A DNA stretch of 64,000 nucleotides from Orientallactaga sibirica (lineage: Eukaryota > Chordata > Mammalia > Rodentia > Dipodidae): contig JAEOAD010000026.1 in the NCBI GenBank assembly GCA_036365145.1, positions 434,001-498,000 of the forward strand, in the 5' to 3' direction. Each line of letters starts with the position of its first letter. Within the stretch, counting starts at the first letter, position 1. Positions 33,826 through 44,831 of this stretch are shown here, piece after piece. The position numbers were made by a program, and so were the translations under genes. The notes beneath the pieces are model-generated. The model saw only the letters and a program-made list of their open reading frames with translations, did not search any database and had not been told where the DNA came from.

Positions 33826-33912
33826 CTTTGTGAGAGTCCTGTTACGTAGTTCAGGCCGCCTGGGAACTTGTGCCTTACCTTCCAGAGCACGATTACAGAC
33901 ATGCCAATATGG
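33826..33912 (-). mobile_element. Very old B1-like relic
   Basis: Weak match only. Confidence 0.4.
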
Positions 33913-33949
33913 GTGACTCCCTGCTTCCTTTGTAAACGTGAGATTCTGG

Positions 33950-34095
33950 CTACATGTAGGGGCCCATGCTTGTAAACCCAACCATTGGGAGGCAGAGGTA
34001 GGAGGATTGTCGTAAGTTCAAGGCCATCCTGGTCTACAGAGTAAGTTCCAAGCCAGCCAAGGCTATATAGAAAGACTGTCTCAAAAAAAAAAAAA
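33950..34095 (+). mobile_element. Old B1-type SINE
   Basis: Diverged, ends in about 14 A. Confidence 0.8.
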
Positions 34096-34227
34096 ACACG
34101 CCAGGCCTGGTAGCAACACTGCTTTAATCCCAGCATCAAGGCCAGCCTGAGACTACATAGTGAATTCCAGGTCAGCTTGGGCTAGAGTGAGACCCTACCT
34201 TAAAACAAAACAAACAAACAAACAAAC

Positions 34228-34263
<36 letters not shown>
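34096..34263 (+). mobile_element. B1-type SINE with internal deletion and (CA)n tail
   Basis: About 35 bases missing after 'atcccagca'; the tail is (CA)16 at 34229-34262. Confidence 0.85.
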
Positions 34264-34267
<4 letters not shown>

Positions 34268-34296
34268 CAAACCACTTTTTTTTTTAAAGAGAGGCT

Positions 34297-34503
34297 TACA
34301 GAGCAGGAGAGAGGGTTCAGTGGTTAAGGTACTTTTCTGCAAAGCCTAATGACCCAGGTTCCATTCTCCAGTGCCCACATAAAGCCAGATGCACATGGTG
34401 GCACATGCATCTGGAGTTAGTTTGCAGTGGCTAGAGGTTCTGGGGTACCCGTTCTCCCCCCCCCCACATTTCTCTCTGCTTAGAAATACATAAATAAAAA
34501 TAA
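34297..34503 (+). mobile_element. tRNA-derived SINE (B2/Dip-like)
   Basis: AAAGAGAGGCTTA flanks both sides. Confidence 0.9.
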
Positions 34504-34596
34504 AAAAGAGAGGCTTATGTAGAACTCATTAAGAGGTTATAAATATGAAGTATCTATAATAAAACATGGATTCTTTTTTTTTTCTGATCTTCTGAT

Positions 34597-34602
34597 TTTA
34601 TT
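34597..34602 (-). other. Polyadenylation signal of the retrocopy
   Basis: AATAAA on the minus strand, 13 bases upstream of the A run, as expected from a mature mRNA end. Confidence 0.85.
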
Positions 34603-36847
34603 AGTAAACAGTCAAGGGCCACATTTCATTCTGGGAAAATATTATATTCATTACAAATGTTCCAACTAATTTATTAAAAAATTACCCTAGTACTTTCTAA
34701 TGCCACAAGCTTACTTGAAAATTACTTCTAAACCTCACTAACATAAATCATCAATGATTTAACTACTTTTTAAAAAAGGAAGAGTATGTTTCTTTTACAT
34801 TTAATAACCTGAAAAATAAGTCTATAAAAATTTTTTAAAAAATTCAGTAACACTGCTAAGTTTTATTAGGTCCCTTATTTTTTTTTTTTTTGTGTTTGTT
34901 TGCCTTAGAAAGAATGAATATACAACTCTTCTTGCAAGTTTTGCTAACAAAAGAGGAAAAGACAATGTTCCCTTCAACTGAGTCATGACAAACATCTGCC
35001 CTTACCTCTCCTGGCATGCCTGGAGACAGCCAAAGGGTACAGAACAAACAGAGGTCCTTCCGGACAAAGTAATCCCTTGAGAATGCTGGAAGCAACAGCA
35101 GGCCTAGCTCTTGTCTGCCTACATGGTTCAGCCATGGCATGGACAGGGTACCACTGCCCTGCCCTCCCTCCCCCGTAAAGTGCGCCAAAGCCCTCTTCGA
35201 GAACAGTCTTCGGGTATAAAGAATGTGTTAGAAAAACCATTGCTCTGTCTCTTTGGGGCACTTCTCTCACCTCCTGCATGTCTTGCTTTTGTCTCTTTCC
35301 ACCTCACATTGAATATCCTTTCCACTGTCTCCATCCCTTCACGACTTCACCTTTGACCTTCTCTTGCCCTCCTTCCACAAGATCCAATGTCTTCTGTCCA
35401 CTTGTGTGCTTCTACATCAAAAGGGTCTTATCTACGATTCCCAACAAACGAGCCTCACCCCTGTGGGAATTAGAAGGCTCCTCTCAGAGACCTGAATTCT
35501 TAATATCTTTCCAAAAAAAAAAAAGATTAAATTCATAGATTATAAATAATGTCAGTTCAGCTGAGGACTTCATTAGCAACTCCGACAGACTGAATGCCAG
35601 GTGAATGTAATGCTCTCTCAGTCCTTAAAAACTAGTAAAAACAAAAACAGAAGGTTTGGGTTACACAGGAGGTATTGAGTACATATCATGTCTTTTTATA
35701 CCTGGTTATCACACAGGATAACAAACTTAGAAATCAACTTTGCTGAGTTCAGAAACGTAAGTCTCCTCCTTAGACCCTGGCGGCATTCGTTGTTTTTTTT
35801 TTTTAACATGTCAGTCAGAGACCGGCTTCATCCTTCCGTTTCATACGCAGGATTATTTTAAACACTTAAAGCCTTGAAAGTGAAATTGGCGGGTCTTCAG
35901 AAGACCCCACAGCTCACTGTGCGCCATCAGGCAGTAACCCGGTTGCCCTGATGTTTTCACAAACATGGTTGCCAACCATTGATCAAACACCTGCCTGCCC
36001 TTTGTCAAAAGCTACAACATTACAGCACTCAGTGAAGTGCACACTAGCTGCTAAGCTGCATTTTTGAAAATGTCTAAGTCATAATTTTTAAAACAGTTTT
36101 GTTTAATAATAATCATATTGGTACCAAGTTGGTCTCTTTCCCAAGATCTTGAGTGAAAGAACGAGGGCGCAGGCTGCCCGCACCCTTCTGCCGGAAGGGT
36201 TGAGCTGTCTAAGCCGTGCAGTAAAGTGGAGAATAAGGTCAGGAGCACTCCGCATGCCTTTGGAAATACAGACTAAGACAAGCCATCAGAGCCCTCATGG
36301 GTTCAAAACTACATTGTATCCATACAGCAGTTACTACCTGTACAGTGATCTTTTCAAAGCTCACGTTAAATAAGTTTTAAAGCACTTGCTACTATTGTCA
36401 CCAGTTCATTTTTCAAACTGTCAATCAGGTATCCATCACTTTGTGCTCATTTCCTGGACCAAGCTGCCTGTCAGAATTCACTGCCTGTGGTCAACTCTTA
36501 TGATTTATAATCAATCAATATATAAATTTCAACAACGCCCATAAAGCTTAGCTATGGGGCAGCAAAGATTTTTTTAAAAAAATAATAAAACATGTTTTTC
36601 TGCTTAATCCATCCGTCACCTGTCACAACAATGCAGACTTTCAAAAAATGAAAGGAGAGTATTTATTTATATTTAACTGAAGTTCATGTCAATCAAAAGC
36701 AGGCAATGATTAAGTGGCCACGTAGAAAGGCGAGAGTGTGAATCTGGAGGCAGAGGTGGTCGATCTGCAGAGCTCAGAGGTGCTCGGCTCCAGCCCGTCC
36801 TCCACGGGCCCAGGAAATGTCAGCTGTATCCAAAAGCCAGTGAGTGA

Positions 36848-37465
36848 CTACAGCCAGGTTAGGAAGGGCTCGCTCTTGTTCAGAGCCGCCTCCACATCAT
36901 TGAAGAGCGGGATCAGATCTTCAGATTCCAAAGTCCCTAGGTCCACATTTGTTCCCGGAAGACAGTCAAGGAAATCGGGGAAGCGGGTCTGCTGGGGGTT
37001 GACGCTCATGGGTGTCTGGCCTGCACTCTCTCCTGTGTCCATCTCGTCCACGTTGCTTAGGAAGGCCTCTGGAGTCGTGGGGACACTGCAGCACCCTAAG
37101 CCCAGGCCGTTGTCCGTACTCTGTTCCCTTGAATGATAGGGGCCTCCACTGAGGAAAGGGTCCGAGCTGTTATTGGTGATGGGCCTCATGCCTGGGGTGA
37201 CGGTGGGCGGGTTGACAGGAGCAGCTTGAACGGAGGCCATGCTCTCCGCTTCCATGGGGAGCTGTCTGTAGAGAGGGGCTTCCTGCCTCATGAGCTCCTC
37301 TTGGCGCATCTTAATTCTCTCTCTCTCCATCTGAATCTGCTGCTGCTGCTGTTTCTGCTGCTGCTGCTGATTGGTCAGCGCAGTAGGTATGTTCACGAGC
37401 CCCGTGGGTGGGTTCTGCGGGCTCAGGGTACTGGGTACCACTTGCTGCTGGTGTTGGTGACTCAT
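36848..37465 (-). pseudogene. WWTR1: WWTR1/TAZ C-terminal half, open frame of 205 codons
   Basis: ATG at 37465 (MSHQHQQQ) to TAG at 36848 reads without interruption through the TAZ C-terminal half. It has a Gln-rich run, a coiled-coil segment (MERERIKMRQEELMRQE), the NNSSDPFL region, the acidic transactivation tail and the PDZ-binding end FLTWL. Human TAZ is 400 residues, so the TEAD-binding region, the WW domain and the main 14-3-3 site near Ser89 are absent. HSREQS (LATS-type site) is kept, but the following DSG is DNG, so the recalled beta-TrCP phosphodegron serine is lost. A frame open over 205 codons suggests recent origin or constraint. Whether it is expressed is unknown. Confidence 0.85.
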
Positions 37466-37467
37466 CA

Positions 37468-37557
<90 letters not shown>

Positions 37558-37711
37558 TCACCGTCTGGAGTGTCGGGTGATCGGGCGGGGTGGGTGGGAT
37601 GAAGGAGACCAAGATGGCCCCCGAATTCCTTCATCTAACTTCTCTCCAGACAAACCCCCTCTCCACCTTTGCTCCACCCGCCCATCCCGGCCCTGCCCAG
37701 CAACATGGATT

Positions 37712-37877
37712 CTTTTTTTTTTTTTTTTTTTTTTTTTTTTCGAGGTAGGGTCTCACTCTGGCTCAGGCTGACCTGGAATTCACTATGTTGTCTCAGGGTG
37801 GCCTTGAACTCATGGCGATCCTCCTACCTCTGCCTCCCGAGTGCTGGGATTAAAGGCGTGCGCCACCACGCCCGCTT
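37712..37877 (-). mobile_element. B1-type SINE at the retrocopy's 5' flank
   Basis: Inserted at the retrocopy's right target duplication. A third AACATGGATTCTT follows at 37878-37890, so the same site was used twice. Confidence 0.9.
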
Positions 37878-37890
37878 AACATGGATTCTT

Positions 37891-38138
37891 GAAAGCCTTG
37901 CTCAATTACATGGGCTCGCTATTATTCCTCCCTCAGATCCTCCCATTACCCCTCCCTTGTCGGAAGTAGACAATAAACTCAGCTCTTTCTCTCCGGCTGG
38001 GTTCCCCGGATGTGGATTCGCTCTTGGGATGTATCTGTTCTTCACTCCTCATCTTTCATCACTCTGGCTTGCTTGAGCTTTACTTGTGGTCACATCAGGA
38101 CCGAAAAACCTGTCCCCAAACCATTCACAGTCAGTATG
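37891..38138 (+). other. Possible LTR fragment
   Basis: AATAAA in 'caataaactc' (37971-37980) is followed by a CT-rich stretch and 'gttccccggatg', resembling an LTR R-U5 part. Boundaries and family unknown. Confidence 0.35.
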
Positions 38139-38154
38139 TAGTTGATCAATTTCT

Positions 38155-38359
38155 TTTTTTTTTTAATTTTAATTTTATTTATTTTGAGAGAGAGAGAGGC
38201 AGATAGAGAGAAAGAGACTGGGCATGCCAGTGCCTCTAACCACTGCAAACAAACTCCAGATGCATGCACTACCTTGTGCATCTGGCTTGCATGGGTCCTA
38301 GGGAATCGAACCTGGGTCCTTAGGCTTCACATATTAACCACTAATCATCTCTCCAGCCC
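38155..38359 (-). mobile_element. tRNA-derived SINE (B2/Dip-like)
   Basis: Perfect 16-bp target duplication TAGTTGATCAATTTCT at 38139-38154 and 38360-38375. Confidence 0.95.
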
Positions 38360-38618
38360 TAGTTGATCAATTTCTAGTTAACTACTCACACACCAAAAAT
38401 TTCAATAAAATGCCAGGTGCAGAAAGCCCACAATATTGTACCAGGAACCTTTTTCATGTGCTGCTGGAAGTTGAAGCTGCCACAACCCCTTTGGGGACTG
38501 AGCTGACAAGATGTATCGAACCTAAATGTGCATGTGTTTTTGGGGTCTAGAAAGTCCACCCTTAGATAAATTACCAACATAAACGAATGTGGATGGCCAT
38601 CGAAATCATATATAAAAA

Positions 38619-38835
38619 GGGGCCAGAGAGATGGCTCAGTGGCTAAGGCGCTTGCCTGCACAGCCGAACAGCTCAAGTCCAATTCCCCAGTAAAAGCCAG
38701 ATGCATGAAGTGGAGCGTGCATCTGGAGTTCGTTTGCAGCAGCTAGAGGCCCTGGTGCGCCCATTCTCTTTGTCTGTCTCTCTTCTCTCTATCTCTGTAT
38801 GCTTGCAAGTAAATACATAAAAATATTTTTTAAAA
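38619..38835 (+). mobile_element. tRNA-derived SINE (B2/Dip-like)
   Basis: Full length with a small deletion at the 'acccacgta' block. Confidence 0.9.
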
Positions 38836-38839
38836 TTAT

Positions 38840-39195
38840 ACATAAACATGGTTAAGTTTCACTTAATCATAACAATCAAAAGCAAAGAACAACCCCAAAT
38901 ATCTCACAGGAGTGTAACAGCCACCAAATGAAACAGTATATTTATAAACTGGATTACTATAAGCCACAGGGAGAAAAACCCAGCGCTATTCACAGCAATA
39001 AGGATGAACGCCATAATCATTACCCTGGGAGAAAGAGGCCCTGCACACGGGAATAATAGCTGTATGTTTACAGTCATGTAGAATCCGAGAGTAGGCGTCA
39101 TCACCCTATAGTGACAGGGTCTGGGGAGTGGTCCCCTGGGGTGGGAGCTGATCTGGGAAGGCGCTGGAACTTCTTTGTCACCCTAAAAAAATGTC
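38840..39195 (+). mobile_element. Ancient L1 3' region (L1M type)
   Basis: Phrases such as 'cagcaataaggatgaac' and 'aatcattaccctgggagaaa' fit the old L1 3' end on the plus strand. Confidence 0.5.
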
Positions 39196-39202
39196 ATGTC
39201 AT

Positions 39203-39494
39203 CTGAAGCTGGGCACTGAGGTATCTGAGGGCAGGAGAATTACTTTGAGTTTGAGGCCAGTTTGGACTTCCAGAGTTGAGACATTATCTCAAGAAACCCA
39301 AAAGAAGTAAGCAGCCAGGCGTGGTGGCGCACGCCTTTAATCCCAGCACTTGGGAGGCAGAGGTAGGAGGATCATCATGAGTTCAAGGCCACCCTGAGAC
39401 GACATAGTGATTCCAGGTCAGCCTGGACTAGAGTGAAACCCTACCTCAAAAAAATAAAATAAAATAAAATAAAACAAAATAAAATAAAATAAAA
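39203..39494 (+). mobile_element. Old B1 followed by a young B1 with (AAAAT)n tail
   Basis: Relic at 39203-39308, near-consensus copy at 39313-39450, tail to 39494. Confidence 0.85.
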
Positions 39495-39495
39495 T

Positions 39496-39995
39496 GACAT
39501 GTGAAGCCTTTTGTAAAAGGAGAAAGGAAGAATTTGAAAGACGTTAGGACCTGGAAAATTTTTATGGGCAAAGTGTTACCTGGAAGAATTATAAGGGAAA
39601 ATTGCTTTATATTGAAGTCTTTTCTTCTTTTGTCTTAACATAATCTTTTCCAACTTGTGGGAAATGGCTAAAACTCCCCTCTCTCTTTTTACTGGGGGTT
39701 TGTTGCCAGGATGTTTTTGATCTGCTGTTTCAAGCAATTTGGTAAATTAAGAAGCCCCGAGTCATATATCCGGTGCTAACAATATAATTAGAGGAAAGGC
39801 AGACCTGCAATCTAATAGGAAAGGTATAATCTCATTAGGGAGCCAGCACACATAAATAATGTGTTCACAGAACTCTGTCGTAGTGTCATGTGCATCTCTG
39901 TTTGTGAGTGTGAGAGTGTGGGTGCATGCTCATGTGTGCACATCAGGGGACAACTTTGGGGTCATTCATTCCTCACCTTTCCACCTCACTTCAAA
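39496..39995. other. No recognised gene
   Basis: A/T-rich single-copy-looking DNA. Confidence 0.5.
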
Positions 39996-40000
39996 ACATT

Positions 40001-40258
40001 CTTTCTTTCTTTCTTTCTTTCATTTATTTATTTTTATTTATTTATTTATTTGTTTATTATTTTTTGCAAGGAGAGAGAGAAAGAAAGAGGGAGAGAATTA
40101 ATGAGAGAATGGATATACCAGGGCCTCTAGCCATGCAAACAAACTCCAGATGCATGTACCAGTTGGTGCATGTGACTTTACATGGGTACTGGGGAATTAA
40201 ACCCAGGTCATCAGGTTTTGCAGGCAAGTGTCTTAGCCTCTGAGCCATCTCTCCAGCC
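40001..40258 (-). mobile_element. tRNA-derived SINE with (CTTT)n and (ATTT)n tail
   Basis: Full length. Confidence 0.9.
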
Positions 40259-40285
40259 CCTCACTTAAAAAAATATATATTGAAG

Positions 40286-40435
40286 CCAGGCGTGGTGGCG
40301 CACGCCTTTAAACCCAGCACTTGGGAGGCAGAGGTAGGAGGATCGCTGTGAGTTCGAGGCCACCCTGAGACTACAGAGTGAATTCCAGGTCAGCCTGAGC
40401 TAGAGTGAAACCCTACCTCGAAAAACCAAAAAAAA
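40286..40435 (+). mobile_element. B1-type SINE
   Basis: Near consensus; the A tail continues as (TA)n to about 40493. Confidence 0.95.
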
Positions 40436-40451
40436 AAAAAAAAAAAAAAAT

Positions 40452-40495
<44 letters not shown>

Positions 40496-40497
<2 letters not shown>

Positions 40498-40768
40498 TTA
40501 TTTATTTGCAAGCAGAGAGATATGTAGATGACAGATAGATGGATGGATGGATGGATGGATAGATAGATAGATAGATAGATAGATAGACAGACAGATAGAT
40601 AGATACATAGATACATAGATACATAGATACATAGATAGAATGCAAACAAACTCCAGATGCATGTGCCACTCTGTGAATCTGGCTTTACATGGGCCTTGGG
40701 GAATCAGACCTGAGATGGCAGGCTTTGGTAACAAGTGCCTTTAATCACTGCACCATCTCCCCAGTCCA
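40496..40768 (-). mobile_element. tRNA-derived SINE with GATG/GATA/GATACATA microsatellite
   Basis: The purine part of the SINE has grown into about 115 bases of GATG, GATA and GATACATA units (40522-40638). Confidence 0.9.
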
Positions 40769-40779
40769 CGCACCTCACT

Positions 40780-41020
40780 TTAAGACAGGGTTTCTCTCTC
40801 TGGATAGTACTCCGCTGTTTTCCTCTCCTGCGCACTGCTGGGGGTGTCCCGGGAATCCTCCCATCTCCACCTGTCATCTTGTTCTAAATCAGCCTGCTGG
40901 GATTAGAGAAGTCCATGGCCAGGCTTCTGGCTTTTTAACGGGGTCAGGAGGGGATGGAACTCAGGCACTCAGGCTTGAGCGATGAACACTTTTCCACTGA
41001 GTCACCTCCTCAGTCCCCAG
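40780..41020 (-). mobile_element. B4-like (B1+ID) relic
   Basis: B1-like start 'agacagggtttctctctctg', then an ID-like part ending 'gagtcacctcctcagtccc'. Confidence 0.5.
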
Positions 41021-41052
41021 AGAATTCAGTATTACTTACAAGAAATACTTTA

Positions 41053-41258
41053 GGGCTGGACAGATGGCTTAGCAGTTGGGGCACTTGCCTGTGAAGCCTA
41101 AGGACCCATGTTCTGCTCTCCAGATCCCACCTTAGCCTAGCCCAGGTGGACCTAGAACTCACTCTGTAGTCCCAGGCTGGCCTCGAACTCACAGCAATCC
41201 TCCTACCTCTGCCTCTTGCTTGCTGGGATTAAAGGTGTACACCATGCCCAGCCTCTTC
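41053..41258. mobile_element. Partial tRNA-SINE (+) abutting partial B1 (-)
   Basis: SINE head at 41053-41130 joins a minus-strand B1 at 41131-41258. Confidence 0.8.
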
Positions 41259-41290
41259 ATTTCTAATATAGCTATTTCAATCTACATTTA

Positions 41291-41422
41291 GAGCTGGAGA
41301 GATGACTTAGCATTTAGGGGCTTGCCTGCAAAGCCCAAGGACCTAGGTTCAACTCCCCAGAACCCGGGTAAGCCAGATGCACGTGGTGGCGCATGAAAGG
41401 CATGTGCTACTATGCCTAGCCC
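41291..41422 (+). mobile_element. Partial tRNA-SINE and B1 scrap
   Basis: The SINE stops at 'gtggtggcgcatg' (41393), then about 28 bases of B1 head in reverse. Confidence 0.75.
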
Positions 41423-41768
41423 TATTTTCTATTTTTTTCTAGACAATGCCACACTGTTTTATAATGTTTCCGGATTACAAGGCATTTGCACAGTAATTTA
41501 TGAGAGTTTCCACTGCTCGTACACACTGACACTTCATGTTTTCAGTTGTTTTAATTTTAGTTATTCTAGTGGGTGCGGTGGCATCCTGTTATGGTTTTAA
41601 TTTTCCTTTCTACAAGAGAAGCTGAGCTCTCCTTAAATGTTTAGTAACCGTTTGGATATTTTCTTGTGTGAAATGCCTGTTCAAACTTTTTGCCCATTTT
41701 CATTTTAGGTTGCCTGGTTAGTTAAGGATTCGTAGAAATTATAACATATTCCACATAGAGGTCCTTTA
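41423..41768 (-). mobile_element. Ancient L1 3' region (L1M type)
   Basis: 'ttattctagtgggtgcggtg' and 'caaactttttgcccattttc' match the old L1 ORF2 end on the minus strand. Confidence 0.6.
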
Positions 41769-41769
41769 A

Positions 41770-41980
41770 ATTTTTATTTATTTATTTGCAGGTAGAGAGA
41801 GAGACAAAGAGAAACAGACAGACAGAATGGGCATGCCAGGGCCTCTAGCCACTGCAAATGAACTCCAGATGCATGTGCCACCTTGTGCATCTGGCTTTAC
41901 TTGGGCACTGGGGAATCAAACCCAGGTCCTTAGGTTTTGCAGGCAAGTACCTTAACCACTAAGCCATCCCTCCAGCCCCC
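41770..41980 (-). mobile_element. tRNA-derived SINE (B2/Dip-like)
   Basis: Full length. Confidence 0.9.
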
Positions 41981-42139
41981 TAAGATAATATTCTTAAAAA
42001 CAACTAAGGCAAGATTTTGACAAAAATCAATGCCAAAAACTTTGGAGGGCACACTGTCATGCTACCAGCCCTGAGGGAACAGCAAAAACACCCTCACCTA
42101 TGTAATTGTTTTTCTGTATTTCTTTAATGACTTTATTTA

Positions 42140-42340
42140 TTTATAGACAGGCTCTCACGTAGTCCAGGCTGGCCTCGAACTCACTACGTAGCTAAGGATG
42201 ACCTTGAAATTCTGACCCTCTTGTAGACACCTCCCAAGTGCTGGAATTACCATGCCTGATTTATATGACGCTGGGACGGAAACCAGGGCTTCAAACATGC
42301 TAGGCAAGCCCTCTCGGCTGAGCCACGCCCCCAGAACCTT
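42140..42340 (-). mobile_element. B4-like (B1+ID) SINE
   Basis: B1-like part to about 42262, then an ID-like part ending 'ctgagccacgcccccagaac'. Confidence 0.65.
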
Positions 42341-42414
42341 AGGGGTCATTTTAAAGAACATTGAGCTGTTTGAAAACATTGAAGCACTGGAAAACGGCAC
42401 ATTAGAACCTTTTG

Positions 42415-42600
42415 GTTTATTTATTTGGAGAGAAGAGCGAGAATGAATGAGTGGGCACCAGGGCCTCTAGCAACCACAAATGAACTCCAGATTCCCCCGC
42501 CACATCGTGCATCTGGCTTTAGTGAATTCTGGAGGATCAAACTCGGGCTGTCGGGTTTGTAAGCGAGCGCCTTTAACTGCTGAGTCATCTCCACAGCTCC
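42415..42600 (-). mobile_element. tRNA-derived SINE, diverged
   Basis: Complete head at 42600. Confidence 0.85.
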
Positions 42601-42711
42601 TATTTTCCTGATTTTCATGGAAGTCATTTCACCAATATCTTCTAAAATTTACCAAGCATCTTCTAAGATATTTTGAATTAAATTAATTGTTCAAAAAAAA
42701 TGCATGTTAAG

Positions 42712-42945
42712 GGCTAGAGAGATGGCAAAGCCTAATGGCTCAGGTTAGATTCCCCAGTATCCATGTAAAGTCAGACTCACAATGTGACACTTATGTACGG
42801 GGTGTGTTTGCACTAGCAAAAGGCCCTGGCACCCATGCTCTTTCCTCTTCCCTTTCCTTCCCTTCCCTTCCCTTCCCTTCCCTCTTCTTCTCTCCCCTCC
42901 CCTTCCCTTTTTCTTCTCTCTCCCTGTTTGCAAATACATTTTAAA
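42712..42945 (+). mobile_element. tRNA-derived SINE with (CCCTT)n tract
   Basis: About 25 bases missing after 'gagatggc'; the pyrimidine part is expanded at 42840-42925. Confidence 0.85.
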
Positions 42946-42994
42946 AATTTTTTAGAAAACCAAAAATATACATAAAAACACATAGCTGTTCATA

Positions 42995-43260
42995 TTAGTG
43001 TACATGGTGGTACATGCCTATAATCCCAGTGCTCAGGAGATGGAGGCAGCCTCAGCTACCTCTATATTAGTGAGACCCTGTCTCAAAAAAAACAGAACAA
43101 AATAAGAGCAAAAACTGGACGTGGGAATACTCGTCTTTAGTCCCAGCACTCATGTAGCTGAGGTAAGAGGATCACTTTGAGTTCGAGGCCAGGCTGGGAT
43201 TACAGAGTGAGTTCTTGGTCAGCCTGGGCTGAAGTGGGATCCTACAAAACAGGATAAAAA
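42995..43260 (+). mobile_element. Two old B1-type SINEs
   Basis: Copies at about 42995-43097 (internal deletion) and 43115-43260. Confidence 0.75.
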
Positions 43261-43284
43261 AGGGACAGATACCAAGTATACTAT

Positions 43285-43570
43285 TTTCCTTTTTTTCTTT
43301 TCTTTTCTTTTTTTAATTTGAGAGAGAGAGAAAGAGACAGAGATAGAGAGTCAGAGACAGAGAGAGAAGAAGAGGCAGAGAATAGGCATACCAGGGCCTC
43401 TCAGATGCTGTGAATGAATTCCAGATATGTGCGCCCCCTTGTGCGCATGTGGGACATCATGCGCTTGCATCACTTTTGTGTCTGGCTATACGTGGGACCT
43501 GAAGATTTGAACAAGTGTTCTTAGGCTTCACAGGCAGACACCTTAACTGCTAAGCTATCTCTCCAGCCCC
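43285..43570 (-). mobile_element. tRNA-derived SINE, long subfamily variant
   Basis: Carries the 'atcacttttgtgtctggcta' extension near 43470. Confidence 0.85.
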
Positions 43571-43577
43571 TTTCTTC

Positions 43578-43802
43578 TTTTTATTAAAAAATATATTTTA
43601 TTTATTTATCTAAGAGGGAGAAAGAGGCAAAGAGAGAGAGAAAGAGAGAGAATGGGTGTGCTAGGGCCTCTAGCCACTGCAAATGAACTCCAGACGCATG
43701 CGTCCCCTTGTGCATCTGGCTTACGTGAGTCCTGGAGAATTGAACCGGGATCCTTTGGCTTTGCAGGCAAACGCCTTAACTGCTAAGCCATCTCTCCAGC
43801 CC
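43578..43802 (-). mobile_element. tRNA-derived SINE (B2/Dip-like)
   Basis: Near consensus. Confidence 0.95.
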
Positions 43803-43833
43803 ACTATTTTCGTTTCTTAAAAACCTTTTTTTA

Positions 43834-44050
43834 GGGCTAGAGAGATGGTTTAGTGGTTAAGGTGCTTTCCTGTGAAGCCAAAGGACCCAGGCTGATTCCC
43901 TAGGACCCACATATGCCAGATGCACAAGGTGGCATATGTGTCTGGAGTTCATTTGCAGTGGCTGAAGGCCCTGGAGTGCCCATTCTCTTTATGTATCTGC
44001 CTCCACCCCGCCTTCTTTCTCTCTCAAATAAATTTTAAAAAAGAAAAATT
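43834..44050 (+). mobile_element. tRNA-derived SINE (B2/Dip-like)
   Basis: Full length. Confidence 0.9.
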
Positions 44051-44079
44051 TAAAATAGATAAAAATTTAAAAAGAAAAG

Positions 44080-44202
44080 GACTGACTGACAGGGGGAGGG
44101 GATGTGATGGAGAGTGGAGTTGTGAAGGGGAAAGTGAGGGGAAGGGAATCATGTTTTATTGTCTATAATCATGGAAGTTGTCAATTAAAAAAAGAAAAGT
44201 TT
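44080..44202 (+). mobile_element. Severely 5'-truncated L1 3' end
   Basis: The G-rich tract and 'ttattgtctataatcatgg' are the reverse complement of the L1 3' end at 14335-14420; only about 115 bases were inserted. Confidence 0.8.
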
Positions 44203-44214
44203 TTTTTTTTTTAC

Positions 44215-44430
44215 AACATTTTAAAAACTATTTATTTATTTGAGAGGGAGAGAAAGAGACAGAAAGAGAAAGAGGGAGAATGGGTGCAGCAGGGCCTCTA
44301 ACCACTGCAAACAAACTCGGACACCTGCACCACCTTGTGCATCTGGCTTTACATGGGTACTGGGGAATCAAACCCAAGTCCTCAGGCTTTGTAGGCAAGT
44401 GCCTTAACCACGCAGCCATCTCTCCAGCCC
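44215..44430 (-). mobile_element. tRNA-derived SINE (B2/Dip-like)
   Basis: Full length. Confidence 0.9.
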
Positions 44431-44449
44431 CTTTGTTTTTCTTTTTTAA

Positions 44450-44610
44450 AAAATACTTTTATTTATTTACTTGAGAGAGGGTCTCTTGCGAACTCCAGAT
44501 GCATGTGCCACTTTGTGAGTCTGGCTTTCCGTGGGTACTGGGGAATCAAACCTGGACAGTGGGCTTTGCAAGCAAGTGCCTTAACCACACAGCCATCTCC
44601 CCAGCCTTGC
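44450..44610 (-). mobile_element. tRNA-derived SINE with internal deletion
   Basis: The 'cagggcctctagccactg' block is missing. Confidence 0.9.
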
Positions 44611-44831
44611 TCTTCTTTTGCCTTGGACTGCAGCACAAATGTCACACGGAGCTAGAAGCAAAGAGAGGAGCACTTCCTGCTTTGTAAGTGTTCGACACAG
44701 TTGGGGGTCTAACAGGCAAGGCTCCTCTAATCAAGTAGAAGAAACAGCTCAAGGTGCTTTCTTCTTGCATGTTTAAATGTTACAGGAGTTGTATCTGCTT
44801 ACCTTCAGCTCAGCATTAGGCATTTAAACTG

